Positions 22,016-31,879 of a stretch of 64,000 bases of DNA are shown one piece after another; within the stretch, counting starts at the first letter, position 1; each line of letters opens with the position of its first letter. The stretch lies in NCBI GenBank assembly GCA_036346205.1, contig JARFJB010002200.1:124001-188000 (forward strand). Reading direction: 5' to 3'. The notes under the pieces were generated by a model, which was not told the origin of the DNA, ran no database searches, and worked only from the letters and a program-made list of their open reading frames with translations. The translations under genes were made by a program, and so were the position numbers. This DNA is from Vesta saturnalis. Taxonomy: Eukaryota; Arthropoda; Insecta; Coleoptera; Lampyridae.

Positions 22016-23548
22016 TTAACCCTAGATTACTATCGTGTTTTTAACATACGTTATTACTATCAAGTCGTAAAAATTACAACTTTTAAAAAAATAACATTCA
22101 AATGAAAAATAATGCAGTAATATTAATTGTTTTTTATTTATTTTTCAAAAACTAAACATTTATAGCATATTTAGTAAATTAAAATTAAATTTAAAACATA
22201 TTTTTAACATTCAAAGCAAGAGTTGGATCTATGTTCTGCACATATAGGTTGTTTGCATTTATTTCAATACACAGTGGTCATACTCCGTTTTTTTGATGGA
22301 CAAATCGAGCATATGGTACGTTTTCCTTTATTAGTAGATGTATTGTCTTGTTTTGATGATGATGAAGACACTGGTTGTAAAATATTATTTATAGATTTCT
22401 GGAGAGGGCGAGATAAATTTTTATAACTTGATCGATGCTCTATTCATGGATTCATTAGCTGCATGCTAAGAGTATATAAAAATTGCTGTGTAGAAGTGGT
22501 TTTTTCTTTCATTGCTTGGTTTTTATGGTTATTTATAACGTTACTATTGATTCCACCAATATTTAGCATATTGTAAAACATACATAAGGGCCAACACCGT
22601 GTTTTGCGATTGCAACTCATATTAACACACATCATATCAAAAGTGTCAACCCCCATGGAATTGTAAAATTCAATAATTGAAGGTTTCTTCGATGAATCAG
22701 AAATTGAGGGTTGATCATGTATAGATGATAAAAGAAGAAAATTTTTCTTTCGCTTTGGTACATATGACACAAGTGTTAAATCTTGATCAAAACAAAACAT
22801 TGAAGTTTTAGGTTTGCGATCTTTGACGTTTAATAGTTCTGGGGGGATTCCCCTTTTGTTCTTTCTAATTGTACCAACGATAGTCAATTTATAAGGATCA
22901 TTGAGTATAGTTTTGGCCAAATCTATAGACGTGAACCAATTATCCATTGTTATGGTTCTGTTGGACCCATGTACAGTTTTCGTTAGTTCTTTAACATACA
23001 AGAGAACCTCCATTAGTTATTGTTCCCCTACCTAAGTAAGGAGAAGCATCGATCATATATTTAGTGCTGGAGTCACAGACCATAACTATCTTAATGCCGT
23101 ACTTGGCTGGCTTGTTTGGTATGTACGTTCTGAATGGACAGGGCCCACGAAACGCTAACAGCTGCTCATCTATCGTCAAGTACGAGCTAGGCTTGTAATT
23201 TTGATTGCAGTTCAAAGTAAATTGACCCCAAATGCTTCTTATCGGAGCAAACAGATCTGAAGATTTTCGCAAAGGCCTAGTTGTTCTATCGTCAAACCAT
23301 AAATAGTTTAGAAGAAATTGAAATCGTTCTTCGCTCATCACAGATCTGTAAATACTTCCAGATATGTTTGAATCAAACATCTGACGAACTCTTAGGTGAT
23401 TGTTTTTCATTGAAGCTGAAAAAAGTAATAATCCTATGAGCACCATTATTTCTGCTGAGGTAGTTTTTTGAATCGCTGCCAACTGTTGATTCTTATAGCT
23501 TGCTGCTTTCAGAATTAATTTTAACGAACCATAGTATTCCAGGGTTAA
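22016..23548 (-). mobile_element. Short piggyBac derivative with TTAA ends
   Basis: TTAA at 22016-22019 is followed by CCCTAGATTACTATCGT. At the other end ACCATAGTATTCCAGGG is followed by TTAA at 23545-23548. The two ends are inverted repeats matching at about 18 of 21 positions including TTAA. The right end falls inside the transposase reading frame, so the 5' part of the gene was deleted and the terminal repeat now abuts the core. Bounds are inferred from these ends. Confidence 0.55.
22204..23544 (-). pseudogene. piggyBac transposase, N-terminally truncated
   Basis: Two overlapping minus-strand frames (about 23544-22991 and 23013-22444) cover the piggyBac core. Seen are AEIMVLIGLLLFSASMKNNH, SEERFQFLLNYLWFDDR, SYLTIDEQLLAFRGPCPFR (first catalytic Asp region), KYGIKIVMVCDSSTKYM, NRTITMDNWFTSIDLAKT (second Asp region), M-G-V-D-T-F-D and R-C-W-P. 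Below 22444 a Cys-rich domain follows (C-S-I-C...C-K...C-A-E-H...C-F-E-C), ending at 22204. There is one frameshift near 23000 and stops near 22430 and 22290. The acidic N-terminal region is missing. In M-G-V-D-T-F-D the usual G-G-V-D is partly altered. Confidence 0.85.
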
Positions 23549-24246
23549 GATAGCTTTTAAAAAAAATGTGGGTGTTTTATTGGACAAACTGTAAGAAAAC
23601 CATATACAAACTTGATTAGTATCAATGTTATTAATGGTTAAGTACTAGAGCAATAATGATAATTTTATTAGATTCATCAATCTTAACAGTGAATTATGCA
23701 TAAGGTCGCTTGGAAGAAGTAAAAGTTAGAGAAAATTATTGGTAGTGTGTGGACAATGAAAAGTATATATTAAAGTAATTGTGCAACAATGTTTAAATTA
23801 TCTAAAGCAAACAACCTTTGTTTTAGTAATGCTCTTATTCAGGCATTATAACAGAGGACAAAACATTTTACTACTAATAATGAACTGGCACTAAAATCAA
23901 ATTGTAAACCTGAAAGTGTTTAGTAAGGTATCTAGAATAATGTCATTGCATATGAAATTTTTGTGTGTGCTTATATTTAAACAGAAACATTTGCTTCAAC
24001 ATAATTAAGCATCTGCATGTGTACAAACTCCAAACATGACCTAAAATAGTAAGTAAACAACCGTTTTTGAAATACTCATGATGGATAAGTACAACAATTA
24101 TTGTAAGACATTAGATAGTGAACATTCCGATCGTTATTTGAATAAAATAAGTGTTGTAAAGATTGATCCTTATTTAATAAAATTAAACCATTGTAGTGAT
24201 AAAGTAGATTATCCTAACCTTTTGTATCCAGACATTGTAAATTACA
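23549..24246. other. No gene recognised
   Basis: AT-rich spacer between the piggyBac derivative and the MITE. No coding or structural signal was recognised. Confidence 0.4.
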
Positions 24247-24643
24247 GGGTACTATAGTCGTCAGCTCCTGCATAAATTTCATCAAAGAACACACAACAGC
24301 AAATTTGCATAAAATTTATTTAACACCAACAACATTTAATTAAACTAACTAACCTAACTGATCTAACCTAACTAACTTAACTGATTCAGTGACTAATGTT
24401 TCTTTGTCACCAGCCACTTCCCAAATTTGTATGTGAGTCTACTCTGAATTCATTGCGCAATGTATGGCAAAAAATACTATATCTTGAAATTCCTAACTAA
24501 CCTAACCTAACTGGCCTAACTTAACTAAGTTAACTGAATTTGTGACTAGTCGAAGGCACGTCAATACTTGGCCGATTAGCAAAAAACACTCTCTGTATCT
24601 TGAAATTTATGCGGGGCTGCCAACTATAGTACACCCTAAGTTA
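24247..24643. mobile_element. MITE with ~35-bp inverted ends and CCTAA-rich interior
   Basis: GGGTACTATAGTCGTCAGC with GCATAAATTTCA at the left is mirrored by TGAAATTTATGC with GGCTGCCAACTATAGTAC at the right. The interior has two CTAACTAACCTAACC-type tracts (about 24342-24383 and 24497-24533), each preceding a T-G-A-C-T-A-G/A-motif, so the interior itself is a partial duplication. No coding frame is present. Confidence 0.65.
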
Positions 24644-25059
24644 CTTACTATACACTAAAAGTGTATACACTCACCAAGGTTCATTTTCTATTGATCGTTG
24701 TCTTTACTTTATGAGACTCATATTTGCCAACATGAAAATATTATCAATTTAACTAAACTTTTCATTTTACTATCTTTTTGTGTTGATGCGTTATTTTTTT
24801 AAATTTGTTTTAGACATTTTTCCAGAATATTTTCTATTTTATATTGTATTAATAAGTGCATTATTATTACTTGCAATTTGTTTCATAGTTTAAAATTTCT
24901 TTATTAAAGTTAAATTTATTCATAGGTTTAAATGCTCTGTGTATCATTGACTTATTCGCAGTTACTTTTTGCGTGTAAGAGTGAGATGAGCCAGGAAATT
25001 ATTGAACCAGAGTGTGCAAGTTTACCGAATATTGAAACTGTAGTTTGTTAATAAGTTTA
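24644..25059. other. No gene recognised
   Basis: AT-rich spacer; nothing recognised. Confidence 0.4.
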
Positions 25060-25217
25060 AAAATTATTATTAATTTTATTGAATACATAAATAAAAAGTT
25101 TACCTCCCGTAGGATTTGAACCTACGACCTGTACTTTGCAAAGTACAGGTCGTAGGTTCAAATCCTATTCAAGGTAAACTTTTTATTTATGTATTTAATA
25201 AAATTAATAATAATTAT
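25060..25217. repeat. Near-perfect palindrome built from a tRNA-like 3' half
   Basis: Centred at 25138/25139 (GTACTTTG|CAAAGTAC), the two arms of about 79 bases are almost exact reverse complements. Each arm carries GTCGTAGGTTCAAATCCTA, a T-arm with a GTAGG/CCTAC stem around TTCAAAT, then a 7-8 base acceptor-like strand ending GGTA, then an AT-rich tail. It looks like a head-to-head inverted duplication of a tRNA 3' half (or SINE head). It can fold as a hairpin across its whole length. No complete tRNA cloverleaf is present. Confidence 0.75.
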
Positions 25218-25737
25218 TAATTACATATTTACCTTTGAACTTATTCGTTTATAACAAAACTTATAATATGTTAATAAGTTTGTATATAATCTATAAAAAA
25301 TCAAGTGATTCTTTTGTGTACCAGTAAAACAAGAAATGTCATCAGCATATATACCTGTACTAATGTATTTTTTGATTAGGAAGGTTTAAAAATAATTCTT
25401 TCAAAGAAATATATTCGCAAAAGAATAGAAGACTTCCTGTTGGATGACCTTGGTTTTGAATATAAATTAAAATTTCATTATAATTAAGTATAATACAGAC
25501 TAAATTAATTATAATACATTGTAACACATTTAACAAATAAATGAAAATATTCAAGCTGTAATAGACATGTGAAAATCATACGTTTAAGTCAATGTTGGTG
25601 CAATTTAATCTACTGCGAAGCCCATGCTAGAATTACAGTAGGAAATTGTTTAAACACAAAATATTCTATTTTTCTATGTAACATAAAAAACTATAAGGTA
25701 CAATAATGCTCTTAAATATGTACCTACAGATATTTAC
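25218..25737. other. No gene recognised
   Basis: AT-rich spacer between the palindrome and the Harbinger remnant; short frames only. Confidence 0.4.
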
Positions 25738-26690
25738 TCCAATGATATTATCAGTGGACCTAAATTAATTAAACCACAACAAACTACTACCAGTTTGTTT
25801 ATAAAGTAAAAAGCATCATCACACTTTTTTTTAACCATTTGAAGTGGTAATGTGTTCCTTAAAAATACATACTTTTGCCTCAAAATACAAATCACTCGTT
25901 CCACATGAATTCTTACATGTGCCAGTATACTAGTAACTTCCACTTCTTTTGCAGAAAGTTATTTTTTACCTCTTTTAAATGTAGGGGTAAAGAGTTTAGC
26001 ATAACACAATTCAACTGAATTGTTAATTAAAAACTTCGATCTGCTAAAACTAAGTCTCCAGGGAGCAAATTATCTAAAAAATCACAATCCTCTAATAAAT
26101 TTGTCACTGGCGGGCCCTCCATATGCATTTGAAATATAACAAATTGCTCCTTGAGGTGTAATACCTATAAGAAATTTTATAGTGTGATGATGCTTGTAGT
26201 TTCACCACGTTTTAGTAGCTGGTTGTAAATTCGCTGGTTTTTCTATAAAAACCTCGAAAAACAATTGACAATCACAGATGCTGTGTTGAAATTTTCTTTA
26301 AAACATTTAAATTTACCTAATTTAAATTACCTGCAACTTCTCATATAGTATTTCTAAAAAATATTCTAGATACTGTTGTATGATTGCAACTAAATCTATT
26401 TCCTAAATCGACACATGGAAGATTCAGACGCAATTTTATTAAGGCTAAAATTATCTGCTGAAACTTGCTAAGCTTAGATGAATGTGTAATAACTATGTCT
26501 GATTTGATGAGTTCATATAGACACTGTCACACTGTAAATGCTGATAAATAGGAAGTCCTGTATAATACAGAGTATTTTGGTCACTAGGGACAAAATACTC
26601 CTGAGTAAACTGCAATTTATTTACTTTTGCACGCAGTTCATAGAATTCTCTATTGCATTCTTGTAATACTAAATCTAAACTTTCCATAGA
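25738..26690 (-). pseudogene. PIF/Harbinger (HARBI1-like, DDE_4) transposase pseudogene
   Basis: Minus-strand segments in order: FTQEYFVPSDQNTLYYTGLP (about 26610-26550), V-F-I-E-K-P-A-N-L-Q-P-A-T-K-T-W and Y-K-H-H-H-T-I-K-F-L-I-G-I-T-P-Q-G (about 26250-26150), Y-G-G-P-A-S-D-K (second Asp region), and near the end EVTSILAHVRIHVERVICIL followed by L-P-L-Q-M-V-K-K (about 25930-25840). The R-I-H-V-E-R motif holds the third catalytic residue (Glu). This is the order of insect HARBI1-type nucleases. Multiple frame breaks make it a pseudogene. The Myb-like partner protein of Harbingers is not seen. Confidence 0.75.
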
Positions 26691-27189
26691 AAGAGGTGGT
26701 TCGATTTGTTCATCCTCTATTTCTACTGCTGGTGTTGGTATGTTAGTATGATCACGTTGCTACAAAAATCATTGTCCCCAAATTAAATAGGTTTATTTGT
26801 AGGTGTTACATTTAATTATGTATTATATTACACCCTCTAACCTATCATACTAATAAACATTAATCATCATCATAATCTGTTCCTCTTGTACCTATTAGGT
26901 GTCGAGTTTGAATTAATTAACCATTCTTAACCCATTTATGCCCAGAATTATTTTTTTTCCAATTGCTGCGATTTACAGGATTTAGGTTCCATTGATATTA
27001 GTAGTAAAGAGAAAAATAGTAAAAAAAAATATATTTACATACAGTATGGAGAAACGCAGTGGGTCGCTAACGACCGGCTGGGCAGATAGGTAGTACATAA
27101 AACATCAAACACAAAAACTACATTATCACAATAATGTTGACAATAAATGTTACTTATTCTATTAATTATTACTGTCAATATTGTTATTA

Positions 27190-28844
27190 TTATTTGTGGT
27201 ATTCTAAAAAACGTTTATCATGTAGCGACACGTCACAACTTTCACAAATTTTCGTTGTTTTATTTTTACAAACAAAACATCTTCTTTTCTGTTGACCAGT
27301 TTTGATAAGATATTGGCCTGTAGAGCGGGTAAACTCAGACAGCTTTGGTGGTTTGGATGGTCCTGGAGTTGCTAAAGCTTGCCCGTTCGTTTGAAGTATG
27401 GTAGTGACGACCTGCCTTCGAAATTCTAAGTTGTCCAACTTGCTTCCGAGCGCTCTTGCCAGCGTCCAAGCATTATTCATGCAAACCTCTAAAATCCAAA
27501 ATATTATAGGGATGTACCACTTTTTTCCTCGAAAAGAGATTCTGTAGTTGGAGATATTGTTATCCATGAGATCAACCCCTCCCATGTAGTTATTGTATTG
27601 ACCTATGACGTGCGGTTGTGAAATGTCAATCTTCTTTTTTTCTCTAGCCGAGTATCTATTTGCCTTTTGTATTGGCTGCACTCCAAATGTATTGGATAAA
27701 ACGGTCACCACATTGTTATCGGTCCATCGTACTCCCACAATGTTGTTAGCCTTATCGATTGCACTATCATAACTACCTCTTTCAGCTTTTTTCATGATTG
27801 CGACACTTTTCAAAAGGCATTTATCTGTACGGTTTTCCCTAACAGTACCGCTAGCTCCAAATCCTTTTTCGCTCAGCTTCCGAATTAATTTTGCGCTGCT
27901 AAAAAAGTTATCGAAAAAGAAAGAAAACTTAATGTCAGGAAAATGTTTTTCTAAAACTGATGCAAAGTTCATCACTACTGATTCTCCTAAGCCCACTTTT
28001 TCTACGCCAGTATTTTCTAAAGTTGATTTCCTTCCTTGGTAGATATCAAAATTTTCACAGTAACCTGTTGGCAGTGCAAGAACCCAGGCTTTGTATCCAA
28101 ACCTTATTGGTTTGCCTCTTATAAATTGCTTGCAACCGTGTTTTCCGAAATAAGGGATCATGGATTCATCTACCGCAACGGCATGAGTCAACGGTGCATA
28201 TTTAAAAAAATCTATATTTACAATATCAATTAGTTCACGTATTTTCCATAATTTATCGTCCGTGTTTCTTTTATTATTATCGGTGGCATGTAAAAATCGC
28301 TATATCTCTTCAAATCTGTTTCGTCTCATTGAATTGATCACTAAGGTATTTCTGCTATCTTCGCGGCTTTCCCAAAACATTCTCCGTCTAGGCACAGAAA
28401 CATATCCACTCAAAAACAAAATAGCCAGAAATACATATATCTCCTTAACTGTAAGTTCAAAGGTACAATTTTTTTTATTTGCAAACAATTTAGTGTATTT
28501 GACTAAATTATTCACTGCGTTTGAAGCAAACAGTTTAAAGAAATGTATCGGTTCACTTTCTCCTGACAACGATAATGGTGGTAATTTAACGTCACTTGTC
28601 CAAAATAATGACATCTGCATACGATCAATGTCGCCTTTTACCCATTTAAAGTTTTGAACTTTTTTCTTTTTTGCAGGCGTCGGTGTAGGTTCATCTTCTG
28701 TACCATCAATTTCAGAATTGGTATCACTTTTAGTATCAATTTCAGCGGTTGCTTGAAGTTGGTTGTGATTTAGCCGATTTGGATCATTACATAATTCATC
28801 GCCAGAATCACAATCGGGTTCAGCTCCAGTGTCTGCAGGGGGAG

Positions 28845-28918
<74 letters not shown>

Positions 28919-28990
28919 CTTGGAATTGTATCGGCTTCATCCAATTTTTCTACCTCTTCTAACAATTCTGCTGTAGTTAGGGGTTTGCCC
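27190..28990 (-). pseudogene. piggyBac transposase with a single stop and a (TA)n expansion
   Basis: The main exon begins after a TTTCATTTCAG acceptor at about 28990 (G-K-P-L-T-T-A-E-L-L-E-E). It runs through an acidic region, KKVQNFKWVKGDIDRM, F-F-K-L-F-A-S-N-A-V, V-K-E-I-Y-V-F-L-A-I-L-F-L-S-G and RRRMFWESREDSRN. One TAG lies near 28300, then it continues in the same frame: VAVDESMIPYFGKHGCKQF (first Asp), FSFFFDNFFSSAKLIRKLSE (second Asp region), QYNNYMGGVDLMDNNISNYR (third Asp) and a C-terminal C-x2-C Cys-rich domain (CFVCKNKTTKICESC). A (TA)n run at 28848-28917 is translated as repeated Ile-Tyr within the N-terminal region. A candidate first exon with a GTAAGT donor sits near 29161-29185, but its phase does not match. 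Confidence 0.88.
28848..28917. repeat. (TA)n microsatellite inside a transposase reading frame
   Basis: About 34 TA units. It keeps the piggyBac frame open by encoding alternating Ile and Tyr between a conserved start (E-A-D-T-I-P-S) and P-A-D-T-G-A-E-P, so it expanded within coding DNA. Confidence 0.9.
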
Positions 28991-29390
28991 TGAAATGAAA
29001 AAATAGCATACTCAACTGCCCACGGGGCACAACAAAAAACTTTGTTATTTTCAACAACTAATTCAAATATAACTATTGTGCATTATTATGTACGTATAGT
29101 TGCAACATTCAACAACGTATTTTTGTAAATTATTTAAATCTTAGTAGTGTAATTTGAAACTTACCAGTAACTATCATCACCCATGTTTAGTAATAAAAAG
29201 ATGCACTTCTTTATCACGCTAGCACTTTTATGGTGTGTCACCGACGGCAACCAAAATGCGACTACTTTACTCCCACACACTTTATTTTTATAATAAAAAA
29301 AGTTATAAATAGATACAAGGTCAAACTTGCATAGGACAGCCAGTAAAGGGCGATGGGTCGTTAACGACCCCGTGGGCATAAATGGGTTAA

Positions 29391-30540
29391 TAAATAATTT
29401 CCATTTTTTCCTATCTAAAGCGAGTTTAGTAGCTTCTCTCCGGATTTTGCCCCATTTATTTAAAATCTCAGCCATTTCGGTATTCCAGGATTTACATCGT
29501 CTGCCTCTTCTGTTTTTCCCTGTGGTTCTAGCTTACCATATACGCTTCGTTTGCCTGTTCTTGTCCATACTTACCATGTGTCAGAACCACCCTAACTTTT
29601 TTTCTTCGATTATTTCAGTAAGGCTTTTGATACTTAATCTTTCACTTATTTCCGAGTTTCTTATTTTATCTATCCTTGTCACTTTAGCTACTCTTCTGAG
29701 GTACCTCATTTCTGCTGCTTGTAGTCTTTCTTTTGTCATTTATTAAGTACCCAGTTTTCACAACCATATGTTAGTGTTGGTAGGTATATAGTTTTATATA
29801 TGGTCATCTTTGTTTTGTCTGTTACTTGATTGTTATTAAGGAAACCCTTGTTTAACGTATATAATTGTCTTGCTGTTTTTTCTAATCTGTTATTTATTTC
29901 GTCTTCAATTCCTTCTTTGTTGTTTATTAAGGTACCTAAGTATTTGTATCTGTTTGTCTCTTTTATTTTCTTTCCATCTATTTGTATGTTTAATGGCTTT
30001 GTTATTACTCTAGCTTTCGTGATTTTTATTGCTTGTGTTTTTTGTAGATTCACAGTTAGTCCATATTTCTTTGCTGCTTTATTCCATGTATCTAAGTTTT
30101 CTTTTAATTTTTCTTCCGTTTCCGCTTAAGTACTATATAATCTGCGAATATGCAGATCTCTGCATTTACAGGTTTCATGTTGTTCCATTCCACACAATAC
30201 TTTTTAAATTCCTCTTTGCATTATTTAATTATTTCATCTATTGTGTTTATGAATAGTGCTGGGCTTAAAACTTCCTCCTTGTCTTACTCCTTCCGTTGTT
30301 ATAAAAGGTTCCGATAATTTATTGTTGGTCCTAACCTGGTTGGCTGTATTCCTATATAAACTTTTAATTCCATTAATTAGGTCACTATCCACTCGTTTTG
30401 CTGTTAGGCTATCCCAGACTGCTTGTCTTTTAATTGAATCAAACGCCTTAACCATGTCTATGAAGCACAGATATATTGTTTTATTTTTTATTGTTTTTTC
30501 AGTTAAGGTAAATGCACCAATGGTCGACACTTTAAGCATC
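29391..30540 (-). pseudogene. Non-LTR reverse transcriptase, C-terminal half
   Basis: Minus-strand frames give NKTIYLCFIDMVKAFDSIKR (first catalytic Asp box), Q-V-R-T-N-N-K-L-S-E-P-F, T-T-E-G-V-R-Q-G-G-S, then a box reading I-F-A-D-Y-I-V where F-A-D-D is expected. Next come KYLGTLINNKEGIEDEIN, TLTYGCENWVLNK, L-Q-A-A-E-M-R-Y-L-R-R-V-A-K-V-T-R and E-A-T-K-L-A-L-D-R-K-K-W-K. This is the palm-to-C-terminal order of insect RTE/jockey-type LINEs. The changed FADY box, a frame break between the two main frames and the missing 5' half (endonuclease) make it inactive. Confidence 0.8.
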
Positions 30541-31562
30541 TTTCACGTCTAATTTTGCTTTGTCTCAGGACAGATTAAACAAATAATTAAATTGAATTAC
30601 CTTATTATACTCGTCTCTTATTGCACATTGTGATTATCACTGTTTCAAAATTTGTAGGTTAAGAAAAAACTGTTTTTTTATTTTTTTTTTGAAAGTATGT
30701 TTTTGCACCAAAAGACGACACTCAAATTACAAATTGACCCAATACTCGTCACCTATTGCACCAATTGTCGACACCTTTAAAATATTTGTAAAATTAATTT
30801 AAAGATAAAGAAACTACAAGGACAAATTAATTTTATTCAAAGTATGTTTACATTTCTTTTACTTGTAGGGAATTTATAAACTGATAACTTACTCTTTCTC
30901 CTGTAAGTGCAACGTTAGGGTTTGAAGTTTTCCCTATAATTTGTTTAAATGAAATAAGAGATATGGCATTCTCTTTTGGTATGAATGTCTTTTTTGCTGC
31001 ATCAGTACTCCTTAGTCCCATTATTTCAATTTCATTAGATGACACAATTCTTTGAATAATACACAAATATACAAAATTTGATACCATTCGTTTTCCTCCT
31101 TTAAACTCCACTAATACAAAATCACCCTCCCTGACATCTTTTAATGAAGCAATTTTCGTAATGTCCTCCTCCCCGTCACTTTTCTCATCCCACATTGAGT
31201 CATCAGAGTCTCTAACGGACATCCGATCGCCTGAACTGGAATCAGAAGACTCAGGTTCCTCAATTTTATGTTTTTTACTTTTCTGCTTGTTTTTCTTCTT
31301 TTAAAATTTTCTTCTTAGTTTCTCTTAACTTTTTCCTTTCTTCTTTTAATTTTTTGGCTTCAATTTTTTTCATTTCTTTCTTTTTATAGTACTCTAACAT
31401 CTGTGTGGATGTCACAACCGCTGGCAATTTCTCTTTTCTTCTTTTTGATTGTAGACGCTCTCTTGGCTTGGGCCACAGCAGGACGCGTTTAAGTGGAGAT
31501 GGTATTAGATCTTGCCCTTGAGTTGAAGGCGTTTGATTATCTTCTAAAGATACTAATACATA

Positions 31563-31640
31563 CCGAGCTGGTAGCGTAGTGGTGACACGACCTGCTTAGC
31601 ATTCGAGAGGTAATGGGTTCGATTCCCATTACCAATTCAA
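31563..31640 (+). promoter_or_regulatory. tRNA-Ala-like RNA polymerase III promoter head
   Basis: GGTAGCGTAGTGGT fits an A box; GGGTTCGATTCCC is a perfect B box (GGTTCGATTCC) within a TAATGGG/CCCATTA stem. The middle reads CTGCTTAGCATTCGAGAGG, resembling a tRNA-Ala anticodon arm with AGC. The 5' acceptor strand does not pair with a 3' partner, so it is a tRNA-derived head as in SINEs, not a tRNA gene. Confidence 0.7.
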
Positions 31641-31879
31641 TATATATTTATTGTTCCGTAATCGATATTTTACAAGTAGTATTTTATCGACATTCCTCCA
31701 GGTGTCCAATCAACGCCCTGTAGAAATGCTTACATTCCTGATTCAACAATAATGCTCCTTAACTAGGGTAGGGAAGGGGCTCGCCGAGCTCCGGGGTAGT
31801 GTGAAACCCTGTGCAAGCAATCCTGAATCAAATAAAGAACACGCTGCTCTGCTTGCCTCCTCCCTCGTGTTACCTATAT

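Larger units (their letters stand above)
26927..29390 (-). mobile_element. Almost complete piggyBac element, TTAA ends
   Basis: TTAA at 26927-26930 then CCCATTTATGCCCA; the other end reads TGGGCATAAATGGG then TTAA at 29387-29390. The 14-bp ends are exact inverted repeats. Subterminal palindromes GGGTCGCTAACGACC (27060) and GGGTCGTTAACGACC (29355) lie symmetrically just inside. Element length is 2,456 bp, the size expected for a full piggyBac. It carries a transposase gene interrupted by one stop. Confidence 0.9.
26865..30540 (-). mobile_element. RTE-like LINE, 5'-truncated, split by a piggyBac
   Basis: The coding part lies at 30540-29391 and the 3' tail at about 26926-26865 (CGACACCTAATAGGTACAAG, then an ATGATGATG run). 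The two parts are separated by the piggyBac at 26931-29386, whose TTAA falls immediately after the codons K-W-K-L-F-I at the end of the reverse-transcriptase ORF. So the LINE was already in place when the piggyBac arrived. The element is truncated at the 5' side, next to the Tigger element at 30.5 kb. Confidence 0.65.

Noticed and set aside
24342..24533. True telomere end or interstitial telomere
   Set aside because: CCTAA copies are few and irregular and lie within a MITE with its own inverted ends.
25100..25180. tRNA gene
   Set aside because: Only the T-arm and acceptor 3' strand are present, mirrored as a palindrome; D-arm and a matching 5' acceptor strand are missing.
31563..31640. Functional tRNA-Ala gene
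   Set aside because: A and B boxes are good but the acceptor stem does not close and the sequence runs straight into the element body; it is a SINE-like head.
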